Shown here piece after piece: positions 23,124-31,230 of a stretch of DNA of 39,679 nucleotides. The position numbers and the translations under genes were made by a program. How positions within the stretch are numbered: position 1 is the stretch's first letter; every line of letters begins with the position of its first letter. Source of the DNA: Pseudomonadota bacterium (GTDB lineage Bacteria > Pseudomonadota > Gammaproteobacteria > Burkholderiales > Rhodocyclaceae); NCBI GenBank assembly GCA_026399515.1, contig JAPLQT010000128.1:1-39679 (forward strand), in the 5' to 3' direction. The notes below the pieces were generated by a model that made no database searches, had not been told where the DNA came from, and worked only from the letters and a program-made list of their open reading frames with translations.

Positions 23124-24247
23124 ACGCCATTGCGAGCGCCGTGAGGATCATGGATTTTTCCGCATCGCGCATTCAGCGAGGGATCTTTTCCGGTCTTGCC
23201 ATACGCCATGTGATTCTCGCGTTGGCGTTTACGGCTGGTTACGACATCCTCGGGCAACTGGGACTGCCTGAGTTCATGGACGCATCGTTCGCCAACCGTT
23301 TATATAGCTTCACGAAGATGCCCCTGCACCTGGCGATCGCCTCGATTGCGATCCTTGCCGCGATCGCCTGCGATAACATCTTGAGATCGGGCGCGACGCG
23401 ATGGATCCGCTACCCAATCGCAGTACTCATCGCTACGGTCGTCTGCGGCGGCCTGATCGAGTTGTTGACGCCGTCGGTCGCCGAACATGGAGCGAAAAAC
23501 CTGGCGGCCCTGGCGCAGTTGGGCGACATTCAATTGCTTGTTGCCGCCAAACGGTTGTTGACGGCACTCTATATGTGCACGCTGGTCGTCGCACTCCATG
23601 CCGTGCTTGAAGCAAAATACGGGGCCAGCCTGGCGCTGCACGCCGCACGACTGCGGGCGCTTGTCGAGCAACGCGATGTCTGCGCCGCCGAACTGAGCGC
23701 AATGCAGGCACGGGTCGATCCGGAACTGTTGTTTGAGTCCTTGCGTTTGGTCGACGAGGCCTACGCGGCCGATGCCGCCTTGGGGCAAGCCAGATTGGAT
23801 GCACTGATAAGATTTCTCAGAGCCGCGCTTCCCGGCAAGTCGGGTGTTACGTCGACGGTCCGACTCGAGAAGGAGCTTGTTGAAGCATACGTCGCGCTTG
23901 TCGCGTCCGACGGTCGCCCACCTCATCTGTCCTTTCTTCAGGCAAGTCAGGATTTGCTGGACGAAGCCATGCCGCCGATGATCTTGCTGCCGTTGGTTCG
24001 CTGGGCAATGGTGGGAGCGTCTACCGACGATTTGACGATCTCGATCGGTCGCCATGACGCCCCTTCCGCGGCAAGCTTGGTATTGACTGTCGGCAGCCGT
24101 GTTTCAACCGCTACCGAGAGGGACGATCATGAGATCGACACCATCAAGGAACGGCTCGAGTGTCTCTACGGAGACGCGGTTCAAGTTCAAGTATCGGCCG
24201 CCAACGCCCCGCCGCTTGTCGTGGTGGAGATCCCCGGCGGCGGCTAG
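23120..24247 (+). CDS. Degenerate LytS-type kinase (membrane pseudokinase)
   Basis: A 375-residue protein with the same plan as its neighbour: membrane helices at about 25-165, a helical linker, then a His_kinase-like region. Its phosphoacceptor motif is corrupted. Where active members read EPHFLFN it reads D200-P-E202-L-L-F-E206, so both the histidine and the following Asn are replaced. The ATP-binding N box is also lost (LLPLVRWAMVGASTDDLTIS in place of VENAIKHG), and no DTGxG motif is present. The frame is open over its full length and starts by ATGA overlap with the kinase gene, so it looks maintained and not decayed. It probably acts as a non-catalytic partner, for example a heterodimer or sensory subunit of the kinase. 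Confidence 0.82.
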   Translation: MNAIASAVRIMDFSASRIQRGIFSGLAIRHVILALAFTAGYDILGQLGLPEFMDASFANRLYSFTKMPLHLAIASIAILAAIACDNILRSGATRWIRYPIAVLIATVVCGGLIELLTPSVAEHGAKNLAALAQLGDIQLLVAAKRLLTALYMCTLVVALHAVLEAKYGASLALHAARLRALVEQRDVCAAELSAMQARVDPELLFESLRLVDEAYAADAALGQARLDALIRFLRAALPGKSGVTSTVRLEKELVEAYVALVASDGRPPHLSFLQASQDLLDEAMPPMILLPLVRWAMVGASTDDLTISIGRHDAPSAASLVLTVGSRVSTATERDDHEIDTIKERLECLYGDAVQVQVSAANAPPLVVVEIPGGG

Positions 24248-24309
24248 GGCTGCGACTCTTCGGTATGCGAACGCCTGAACTCCAGGCAGCAATCAGTCAC
24301 CCAGGAAGA

Positions 24310-24891
24310 TCACGCCAGATCGGCGACCAGCGCTTCGCGAGTCGGCGCCGGCACTTCCATGTCGACCATGTAGTTGGGATGATCGACGCCCATGCCTAAG
24401 GCCGCGCCGGACTTGGCGGCGGCGATCATGGCCGGCGTCAATTCGAAGCGCAGGAAATGCACCGCCGAAGTCTTCTCTTCGGTCGAACGCTCCAGATCCT
24501 CATCGGCGATGGCATAGACCTTGTCATGACCGGCTACGCGCACCCAGATCCGGTTCTCGATATCGGTCAGGCGACCCAGTTCGACCCGGCGCTGAGCCTC
24601 GTCCGGGTACTCGATCAACAGGGTGGCTTTCCAGTTCGAACCATCTGGAACCAGCGGCCCATAGACGCTGATTTCTTCCTGTATTCCCGCTTCCTCGAAA
24701 ATCTTCTCGATGCGTAGCATTTCCTGGATCTGGTAGCGCACCGTCTGTTCGTCCTCGAACTGGAGGTTGAGGTGTTCGCCGAGGTTGACGCTGCGCAGGC
24801 GCCGGTGCGGAATGATGCGGGCGCGAATCGCCGGGCGTTCGCGGGCATAGGTTTCGAGCGACATGAGGCTGTCGCGGGTGACTTTGGTCAA
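24310..24891 (-). CDS. DUF3501 family protein
   Basis: A 193-residue protein of the DUF3501 family. Landmarks are LMSLETYARERPAIRARIIP, HRRLRSVNLGEHLNLQFEDE, RYQIQEMLRIEKIFEEAGIQ and the ending HPNYMVDMEVPAPTREALVA. Its function is not established. It is regularly found with rubrerythrin and a CCG-domain Fe-S protein, as here, and is therefore thought to belong to a peroxide or oxidative-stress electron-transfer system. It starts 13 bases after the stop of the Fe-S protein gene, the last gene of the operon. No membrane segment or signal peptide is visible, so it is cytoplasmic. Confidence 0.9.
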   Translation of the reverse strand: MTKVTRDSLMSLETYARERPAIRARIIPHRRLRSVNLGEHLNLQFEDEQTVRYQIQEMLRIEKIFEEAGIQEEISVYGPLVPDGSNWKATLLIEYPDEAQRRVELGRLTDIENRIWVRVAGHDKVYAIADEDLERSTEEKTSAVHFLRFELTPAMIAAAKSGAALGMGVDHPNYMVDMEVPAPTREALVADLA

Positions 24892-24904
24892 ACGTTTCTC
24901 CTTG

Positions 24905-26242
24905 TCAAATGCCGTAGGCCATGCGCACCAGCGTCAGCGGATGCAGCTTCTGCGCCGTTCCCGCGCTGCCAGCCTCGGTCATGCCCTGCAAAATGTGACG
25001 GCCAGCGATGGCGCAGTCGGAACTCACATAGTCGGGCTGGTTCTCGCTCATCATCTTGAAAACCGGTTTGCCGATCTTCATCGACATCGCGTAATACTCG
25101 CTCTTGACGCCCCAGGTGCCGTCGTGGCCGGAACAGCGTTCCACGGTGGTGACCTCGGCGCCGGTCATCTTCAGCACTTCCTCGGTCTTGCGGCCGATGT
25201 TCTGCACCCGCGAATGACAGGGGATGTGGTAGCTGACCTTGCCCAGCGGCTGCTTGAAGTCGGTCTTGAGCAGGCCGTCCTTGCCGCGCAGCACCAGGTA
25301 TTCGAAGGGGTCGACCATGGCTGCGGCAACGGCCGCGACATCCGCGTCTTCGGGAAACAGCAGGGGCAGTTCCGACTTGAACATCAGCGTGCAGGAGGGC
25401 ACCGGGGTGAGGATGGCGTAACCGTCGCGGGCGAGCTGCGCCAGTACCGGGATGTTCAGTTCCTTGTTGCGAGCGACGGCATCCAGGTCGCCCAGTTCGA
25501 GTTTGGGCATGCCGCAGCAGGCTTCCTTGTCGACGACGACATGGGGAATCTCGTTGTGATCGAGTATCGCCACCAAGTCGTGGCCGATGCCCGGCTCGTT
25601 GTAGTTGACGTAGCAGGTAGAAAAGATCGCCACCTTGCCGAGCGTGCGCTGGCCGTTCCTGACGGTGTGAGCGCGGCTCTGCACAACGGTCTTGCGGAAG
25701 TGTGCACTGTCGTACTCGGGCAGCCAACGTTCCTTCTTGACGCCGATCGCGGACTCCATCAAGGCGCGTGCCGGAGCGGACTTGTTGGCGGCATTGACCA
25801 CGTGCACCACCACCGGGATCGAGGCCAGCTTGCCCAGCGCGTCGGTCGAGGACAGCAGCTTGTCGCGCAGGCGCACCTTGCCCTGCTTGAACCTGATCGC
25901 CTTGGCGCGCAGCATGGTATGCGGGAAATCCAGGTTCCACGCGTGCGGCGGCACATACGGGCACTTGGTCATGTAGCACAGGTCGCAGAGATAGCATTGA
26001 TCCACGACTTTCTGAAAATCCTGATGAGCGACGCCGTCGATCTCGCCGCTGGCGCTCTCGTCCACCAGGTCGAACAAGGTGGGGAAGGCATTGCACAGCG
26101 AGACGCAGCGCCGGCAACCGTGGCAGATGTCGAAGATGCGCTCCAGCTCATGGTTGCAGGAAGCCTCGTCGTAATACTCTGGCGTTCGCCAAGGGATCGC
26201 ATGGCGAGTCGGCGCTTCGAGATTGCCTTCGCGCGTGCTCAT
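24905..26242 (-). CDS. GlpC-like Fe-S / CCG-domain oxidoreductase subunit
   Basis: A 445-residue heterodisulfide-reductase-related Fe-S protein. The N-terminus has two [4Fe-4S] ferredoxin motifs, ICHGCRRCVSLCNAFP (about 39-54) and CYLCDLCYMTKCPYVPP (about 83-99). The C-terminal part carries two cysteine-rich (CCG-type) regions: FSTCYVNYNEPGIGHDLVAI with KEACCGMPKLELGD, then YHIPCHSRVQNIGRKTEEVL with ERCSGHDGTWGVK. The second motif has CSGHDG where the usual form is CCGxxG. No membrane segments. It lies between rubrerythrin and DUF3501 genes and most plausibly passes electrons to rubrerythrin, replacing the missing rubredoxin domain; that is inference from gene order. An inverted repeat with a T-rich tail separates it from the rubrerythrin gene. 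Confidence 0.88.
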   Translation of the reverse strand: MSTREGNLEAPTRHAIPWRTPEYYDEASCNHELERIFDICHGCRRCVSLCNAFPTLFDLVDESASGEIDGVAHQDFQKVVDQCYLCDLCYMTKCPYVPPHAWNLDFPHTMLRAKAIRFKQGKVRLRDKLLSSTDALGKLASIPVVVHVVNAANKSAPARALMESAIGVKKERWLPEYDSAHFRKTVVQSRAHTVRNGQRTLGKVAIFSTCYVNYNEPGIGHDLVAILDHNEIPHVVVDKEACCGMPKLELGDLDAVARNKELNIPVLAQLARDGYAILTPVPSCTLMFKSELPLLFPEDADVAAVAAAMVDPFEYLVLRGKDGLLKTDFKQPLGKVSYHIPCHSRVQNIGRKTEEVLKMTGAEVTTVERCSGHDGTWGVKSEYYAMSMKIGKPVFKMMSENQPDYVSSDCAIAGRHILQGMTEAGSAGTAQKLHPLTLVRMAYGI

Positions 26243-26251
26243 GAAAAATCC

Positions 26252-26292
26252 TCGGAAGAAACGGCACCCGCCAGACTCAAGCCTGGCGGGTG
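26252..26292 (-). terminator. Intercistronic terminator or attenuator after rubrerythrin
   Basis: On the minus strand, a perfect 10-bp stem CACCCGCCAG / CTGGCGGGTG with an 8-base loop (26292-26265) is followed by CCGTTTCTT. It lies 8 bp past the rubrerythrin stop and before the Fe-S protein gene. It would partly stop transcription, so rubrerythrin would be made in excess over the downstream proteins. Confidence 0.65.
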
Positions 26293-26300
26293 TCGGTCGA

Positions 26301-26726
26301 TCAGTCTGTCAGTTGGTCGATGGCTTTCTGGTAGCGGTTGGCGTGGGAACGCTCCGCCTTGGCCAGGGTTTCGAACCAGTCGGCGATTTCGTCGAAGCCT
26401 TCTTCGCGCGCCTTCTTGGCCATACCGGGATACATGTCGGTGTACTCGTGCGTCTCACCCGCGACTGCCGCCTTCAGGTTGTTGCGGGTCGAACCGATGG
26501 GCAGGCCGGTGGCCGGATCGCCGACGATTTCCAAGTACTCCAGGTGCCCGTGGGCATGGCCGGTCTCGCCTTCGGCGGTGGAGCGGAACAGGGCCGCCAC
26601 GTCATTCTGTCCTTCGATGTCGGCCTTGTTGGCGAAATAAAGATAACGGCGATTCGCCTGGGATTCGCCGGCAAAGGCTGCTTTCAGGTTTTCTTCGGTC
26701 TTCGATCCTTTGAGTTGCATATTCAT
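26301..26726 (-). CDS. rbr: Rubrerythrin (diiron domain only)
   Basis: A 141-residue rubrerythrin with the ferritin-like diiron domain and no C-terminal rubredoxin domain, so its electron donor must be another protein. Metal-binding helices are clear: [40 protein letters not shown] (first ExxH), [20 protein letters not shown] and [20 protein letters not shown] (second ExxH). It reduces hydrogen peroxide in the cytoplasm. It is the first gene of an operon with a CCG-domain Fe-S protein and DUF3501. A near-perfect OxyR site lies 87-123 bp upstream of the ATG. The start at 26726 is preceded by AGGAGATGAAT. Confidence 0.95.
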   Translation of the reverse strand: MNMQLKGSKTEENLKAAFAGESQANRRYLYFANKADIEGQNDVAALFRSTAEGETGHAHGHLEYLEIVGDPATGLPIGSTRNNLKAAVAGETHEYTDMYPGMAKKAREEGFDEIADWFETLAKAERSHANRYQKAIDQLTD

Positions 26727-26756
26727 CTCCTAGTCAGTGTATTACCATCAAGCTCC

Positions 26757-26777
26757 ATTCCCGCATCGGGCGGGAAT
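26757..26777. repeat. Hairpin in the rubrerythrin leader
   Basis: ATTCCCGC, a 5-base loop, GCGGGAAT: a perfect 8-bp stem about 30 bp upstream of the rubrerythrin ATG, inside the probable 5' untranslated region. It may stabilise the message or hide a regulatory site. Confidence 0.5.
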
Positions 26778-26812
26778 ATGCACATGCTACGGGTCGCCCC
26801 GCCCGCAATCCA

Positions 26813-26849
26813 ATTGATTATGCCTATACTAATCATAGTCCCTGGCTAT
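26813..26849 (-). promoter_or_regulatory. OxyR binding site of the rubrerythrin operon
   Basis: The four tetranucleotides expected for oxidised OxyR occur in exact register: ATTG-N7-CTAT-N7-ATAG-N7-CTAT, 15 of 16 positions matching ATAG-N7-CTAT-N7-ATAG-N7-CTAT. The site spans 37 bp. On the minus strand it is followed by a possible -35 (TTGGAT) 18 bp before TAGCAT, the usual position for OxyR activation. It predicts peroxide-induced transcription of rubrerythrin. Confidence 0.75.
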
Positions 26850-26956
26850 CCAGGAAACCAGGAGAGAAAAACCATCTGGCGGCAGAGGCCAAGGAATTGT
26901 AAACTTGCCTCGCTTCAGCCGTCATTCTGTCGTGGCACAACTCAAGGAGAACCATC

Positions 26957-27076
26957 ATGGGCAAGTCTCAAGACGCCAAGAAGGCCGTAAAAAAGGAACC
27001 GACCAAGACCTTGAAGGAGAAGAAGGCCGCCAAGAAGGCCAAGAAGGAAGAACAGATGCGCAAAGGAACCCCTTGA
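26957..27076 (+). CDS. Small lysine-rich protein (39 residues)
   Basis: A 39-residue, extremely basic and hydrophilic protein: MGKSQDAKKAVKKEPTKTLK, then EKKAAKKAKKEEQMRKGTP. ATG 26957 is preceded by AAGGAG with a 7-base spacer, a near-ideal initiation site, and the frame uses GC-rich codons typical of the region. I recall similar short KKEPxKTxKEKKAAKK proteins in betaproteobacteria, without a known function. The composition suggests binding to nucleic acid or an acidic partner, but nothing more can be said. It stands alone, divergent from rubrerythrin and convergent with the WbuC gene. Confidence 0.7.
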   Translation: MGKSQDAKKAVKKEPTKTLKEKKAAKKAKKEEQMRKGTP

Positions 27077-27097
27077 CCTGAGTCTTCAGGCTAGGCC

Positions 27098-27586
27098 TCA
27101 ATCGGGGACCGAGGGCTCGTCGAATAAACCCTGTAGTCGGGCAAGGTATCCGGCTGCTTCCGCCTGCCCCTCCGCCGGCGCCCAAGGCGCGCATTCAGCC
27201 TGAACCAGGGGCAGGTACGGTCCCGCCTTGGCCTCGAAAAATACCGTGGCGGGTTCGAGCGCCAGGATCGTGTGCCAGGTCGCATGCGGAATATCGACGC
27301 CACAGCACTCTGCGTTCGGTCCGATCACGGTTCTCAGCGTCACCCTGCCCGCGTCATCGAAAATCACCAGGCCCATGCGTCCGCGCAGGACGATCATGGA
27401 CTCGTCCTTGAGGGGATCGAGGTGGCGATGCGGCGCGACATAGCTGCCGGGTTCGATGGCGTTGAGCAGACGATGCGCCGGGAAGTCGTTGTCCGGGTGA
27501 AAGTTGCGGTTCCGGCGTAGACGCGGACTGGATCGCGCTTCGCCGCTGATGGCATCCAGCAGCGCGGCGTCGATCAAGCGGATCAC
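27098..27586 (-). CDS. WbuC-family cupin metalloprotein
   Basis: A 162-residue cupin of the WbuC family. The core has RNRNFHPDNDFPAHRLLNAI, then EPGSYVAPHRHLDPLKDESM with the metal-binding histidines (HRH) and glutamate, MIVLRGRMGLVIFDDAG, and GVDIPHATWHTILALEPATV with the later histidines. Members are found in sugar-nucleotide and O-antigen loci, but also alone after dnaE; the substrate is unknown. It starts with GTG at 27586, overlapping the dnaE stop (GTGA), so it is translated together with the replicase subunit. A weak 5-bp hairpin (27077-27090) follows its stop. Confidence 0.9.
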   Translation of the reverse strand: MIRLIDAALLDAISGEARSSPRLRRNRNFHPDNDFPAHRLLNAIEPGSYVAPHRHLDPLKDESMIVLRGRMGLVIFDDAGRVTLRTVIGPNAECCGVDIPHATWHTILALEPATVFFEAKAGPYLPLVQAECAPWAPAEGQAEAAGYLARLQGLFDEPSVPD

Positions 27587-30500
27587 GGGTACACCACGCT
27601 GACGTTTTCAGCCGACAACCATTCGTGCAAGTCCGCCAGCAGCGCATCGTCGAGACGTACCCGCCAGGCGTCGGGCAAGCCCAGTTCGACCTCGGCCTCG
27701 CCGTTGCGGTAGCGCAGCCGCACCGGGCAGGCGCCGTTGCCGGGGCTGCGATAGGGGTCGAGCAGGGCGCGAAGTTTTTCCGCGTTGGAGTGGCCGTTCA
27801 TCGACAGGCTCAACTCCTTGGCGAAACGCCCGCGCGCCTCACCCAGGGTCAGCAGCTTGTCGGCGACCACGCGCAGGCCGCCGCTGAAATCGTCGCGCGT
27901 CACCTTGCCTTCGACCAGCAGCAAGTCGTCTTCCTTGATCTTGGCGCGCGCCGACTCGAACAGTTCGTTGAATATCGACACTTCGAGTTGCGCCGTGGCG
28001 TCGTCCAGCATGACGATGGCCATCTTGCCGCGTCGCGTCATCTGCGTGCGGGTCGATACCACGATGCCGGCCAGCAGCACCGGTTCGCGTTGTGCCTCGA
28101 TTTGCGCCAGCGACTTCTTGACGAAGGTCGACAATTCGGCGCGGCAGGCATGGAAGGGATGGCCGGAGAGGAAGAAGCCCAGCGCCTGTTTCTCATTCAA
28201 CAGCCGCTCACGCTCGCCCCAGCGCGGCGCTTCCACGTACTGCGCCATCTGTGCGGTGCCGCCGCCATCGCTATCGAACAGGCCGGCCTGCAAGGCGTTG
28301 CGCTCGGCCTGCTCGGCCGCGTCCAGCGCCACGCCGACCGAGGCGAGCAGCTTGGCGCGATGGTCGTCCAGGGAATCGAACGCGCCGGCGCGGATCAGCG
28401 CTTCGACGACACGACGGTTAACGGTGCGCTTGTCGATGCGCCGGCAGAAATCGAACAAGTCTGAAAACGGACCGCTGCTGCTGGCTCCTTCGCGCATCCT
28501 GAGGATGGCGCCGAGCGCCGCCTCGCCGGTGCCCTTGATGGCGCCCAGACCGTAGCGGATGGTCCTGGCGTCGACCGGCTCGAAGCGTATCCCGCCGGCA
28601 TTGATGTCGGGCGGCAAAAAGACGATGCCGTTGGCGACGGCATCCTGATGGAATAACTGCACCTTGTCGGTATCGGCGAGTTCGGACGACATCGTCGCCG
28701 CCATGAAGGCCGCCGCATGGTAGTGCTTGAGCCAGGCGGTCTGGAAGGCCACCAGCGCGTAGGCGGCCGAGTGCGACTTGTTGAAGCCGTATTCGGCGAA
28801 CTTTTCCATCAGGTCGAACAAGTGGGTGGCGAGCTTTTCATCGACGCCGCGCTTGATCGCGCCCTCGGTGAAAATGGCGCGCTGCTGGGCCATTTCCTCG
28901 GCCTTCTTCTTGCCCATGGCGCGCCGCAGCAGGTCGGCCCCGCCCAGCGTGTAGCCGGCCAGGACCTGGGCCACCAGCATTACCTGCTCCTGGTACACGA
29001 TGACGCCGTAGGTGGGCTTCAGCACCGGCTCCAGGTCGGGATGGAAATACTCGGCCTTGGCGCGGCCGTTTTTGCGGTTGATGAAGTCGTCGACCATGCC
29101 CGATTGCAGCGGACCGGGGCGATTCAGCGCCATCAGGGCGATGATGTCCTCGAAGGTGTCGCCCTTGAGGCGCCGCTCCAGGTCCTTGGCGGAACGCGAC
29201 TCCGACTGGAACACCGCCGTAGTGTTGCCGGCGGAGAACAGCGCGAAAGTGGGCTTGTCGTCGAGCGGAATATCCTCGAGACGAAAATCCGCCAAGTCGG
29301 GGTTGAGCCGCCGCACATGCCTGACCGCCTCGTCGAGGATGGTCAGGGTGCGCAGGCCGAGAAAGTCGAATTTGACCAGACCCATCTTCTCGACATCGTC
29401 CTTGTCGAACTGGCTGACCGCCGCCTGGGTCTCGCCGTCCACGGCGCCTTGCGCCGAATACAGGGGACAGAAATCCGTCAGCTTGCCCGGCGCGATCAGC
29501 ACCCCGCCGGCATGCATGCCGACGTTGCGCGTCAAGCCTTCCAGGCGCTCGGCCAGCGCCCACAACTGGCGCAATTCCTCCTCCTGCTCGACTCGATCGG
29601 CAATGGCCGGCTCTTTTTCGCGGGCCTGCGCCAGGGTGATGCCCAGCTCATTGGGGATCAGCTTGGCGAACTGGTCGACGAAATTGAAAGGCAGATCCAG
29701 CACCCGGCCGACGTCGCGGATCACCGCCTTGGTCGCCATGGTGCCGAAAGTGGCGATCTGCGCAACGGCATAGGCGCCGTATTTCTTCTTGACGTAGTCG
29801 ATGACCCGGTCGCGGCCTTCCTGACAGAAGTCCACGTCGAAGTCGGGCATCGACACGCGCTCCGGGTTGAGGAAGCGCTCGAACAGCAGGGCGTATTTGA
29901 GCGGATCGAGATCGGTGATGCCCAGCGCATAGGCGACCAGAGAGCCGGCGCCCGAACCGCGACCGGGGCCGACCGGCACGCCATTGTGCTTGGCCCAGTT
30001 GATGAAGTCGGCGACGATCAGGAAGTAGCCGGGATAGCCCATCTTCTTGATGGTGTCGATCTCGAAGGCCAGGCGGTCGAGATACTCGGGGCGTTTCGCG
30101 GCGCGCAGACCATCGTCCGGGTAGAGCTGGGCCAGGCGGATTTCGAGCCCTTCGGCCGCCTGCTGCGCCATGAAATCATCGAGCGAAATGCCCTCCGGCG
30201 TCGGGAATTGCGGCAACTGATTCTTGCCGAGCTCGACGGACAGATTGCAGCGCCGGGCGATTTCCACCGAGTTCTCGAGCGCCTCGGGCAGGTCGGCGAA
30301 CAGTTCCGCCATCTCGGCCTGCGGCTTGAAATACTGCTCCTCGGTAAACTGTTTGGGCCGCCGCGTATCCGCCAGCACATAACCTTCCGCGATGCAGACG
30401 CGCGCCTCGTGTGCCCTGAAATCGTCGCGCTCCATGAACTGCACCGGATGCGTCGCCACCAGGGGCAAGCCCAGTCGACTGGCAAGCGCGACGCTGGCGG

Positions 30501-31095
30501 TCACCAGGGTTTCGGCCTGGGCTTGGCCGTAACGTTGGACTTCGATATAGAAATTGCCGGGAAACATCTCGGCCCAGTCGCGTGCCCGGGCTTCGGCCTG
30601 GGCTTCCTTGCCGGCCAGCAGCAACTGCCCGACATCGCCGCAGTGCGCGCCGGACAGGGCAATCAGGCCGCTGTTGTCGCCGTCGCCCAAGGCCGTGCGG
30701 CCGATCTCGGCGCGGCCGCGGCGCCGCGGGCCAAGATAGGCTGCGGTGAGCAGTTCGCACAGTCGCAGATAGCCGGCGCGATTCTTCGCCAGCAGCAGCA
30801 AGCGGGCGGAATTGTCCCGCAGCGGATCGCGCGTACCGATCTCGGTGGCGTTGTCGCTCACCCAGGCATCGCAACCGATGATCGCCTTGACGCCGGCGTT
30901 GCGTGCGCTGCTATAGAACTTGACCATGCCGAACAGGTTGGCGAGATCGGTCAACGCCAGCGCCGGCATCCCGTCCGCCACCGCGCGCGCCACGGCGGCA
31001 TCGAGCCGGACGATTCCGTCGGTGATCGAATATTCGCTGTGCAGGCGGAGGTGGACGAATTGCGGAGAGTGCGCAGAGTGCGACGTGGGAGCCAT
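27583..31095 (-). CDS. dnaE: DNA polymerase III alpha subunit
   Basis: A 1170-residue replicative polymerase. The ATG at 31095 gives the usual start (FVHLRLHSEYSITDGIVRLD is the first PHP-domain motif); an upstream in-frame TTG at 31134 would add 13 unlikely residues. The palm carries PVGPGRGSGAGSLVAYALGI, the catalytic PDFDVDFCQEGRDR (about residues 417-430) and VSQFDKDDVEKMGLVKFDFL. The fingers, the HhH region (EYGFNKSHSAAYALVAFQTA) and an OB domain (VLLAGIVVSTRTQMTRRGKM) follow. The C-terminal tau-binding part is present. No defects are visible. This is the essential housekeeping DnaE, not the error-prone DnaE2, because the neighbourhood lacks imuA/imuB and the length fits DnaE1. Confidence 0.97.
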   Translation of the reverse strand: MAPTSHSAHSPQFVHLRLHSEYSITDGIVRLDAAVARAVADGMPALALTDLANLFGMVKFYSSARNAGVKAIIGCDAWVSDNATEIGTRDPLRDNSARLLLLAKNRAGYLRLCELLTAAYLGPRRRGRAEIGRTALGDGDNSGLIALSGAHCGDVGQLLLAGKEAQAEARARDWAEMFPGNFYIEVQRYGQAQAETLVTASVALASRLGLPLVATHPVQFMERDDFRAHEARVCIAEGYVLADTRRPKQFTEEQYFKPQAEMAELFADLPEALENSVEIARRCNLSVELGKNQLPQFPTPEGISLDDFMAQQAAEGLEIRLAQLYPDDGLRAAKRPEYLDRLAFEIDTIKKMGYPGYFLIVADFINWAKHNGVPVGPGRGSGAGSLVAYALGITDLDPLKYALLFERFLNPERVSMPDFDVDFCQEGRDRVIDYVKKKYGAYAVAQIATFGTMATKAVIRDVGRVLDLPFNFVDQFAKLIPNELGITLAQAREKEPAIADRVEQEEELRQLWALAERLEGLTRNVGMHAGGVLIAPGKLTDFCPLYSAQGAVDGETQAAVSQFDKDDVEKMGLVKFDFLGLRTLTILDEAVRHVRRLNPDLADFRLEDIPLDDKPTFALFSAGNTTAVFQSESRSAKDLERRLKGDTFEDIIALMALNRPGPLQSGMVDDFINRKNGRAKAEYFHPDLEPVLKPTYGVIVYQEQVMLVAQVLAGYTLGGADLLRRAMGKKKAEEMAQQRAIFTEGAIKRGVDEKLATHLFDLMEKFAEYGFNKSHSAAYALVAFQTAWLKHYHAAAFMAATMSSELADTDKVQLFHQDAVANGIVFLPPDINAGGIRFEPVDARTIRYGLGAIKGTGEAALGAILRMREGASSSGPFSDLFDFCRRIDKRTVNRRVVEALIRAGAFDSLDDHRAKLLASVGVALDAAEQAERNALQAGLFDSDGGGTAQMAQYVEAPRWGERERLLNEKQALGFFLSGHPFHACRAELSTFVKKSLAQIEAQREPVLLAGIVVSTRTQMTRRGKMAIVMLDDATAQLEVSIFNELFESARAKIKEDDLLLVEGKVTRDDFSGGLRVVADKLLTLGEARGRFAKELSLSMNGHSNAEKLRALLDPYRSPGNGACPVRLRYRNGEAEVELGLPDAWRVRLDDALLADLHEWLSAENVSVVYP

Positions 31096-31230
31096 GGCTG
31101 GGGAGAGTTTTAAATTTTTCGGCGCGATGTTCAATTGAAAACACGCCGAAGTGATTTTACTCCTCGACCGGAGGAACTCCGATGCGGGCGCGCGATTTTA
31201 TGCGGCTGGGCAGGGCATGTTGCCTTGGAT

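Noticed and set aside
24863-26713. A 616-codon plus-strand open frame across the rubrerythrin and Fe-S protein genes
   Set aside because: Antisense to two well-recognised genes, with no domain of its own.
28717-31113. A nearly 800-codon open frame on the plus strand opposite dnaE
   Set aside because: It is the antisense shadow of a GC-rich gene. Its translation is rich in Gln, His, Gly and Arg without domains, while the minus strand encodes an intact DnaE.
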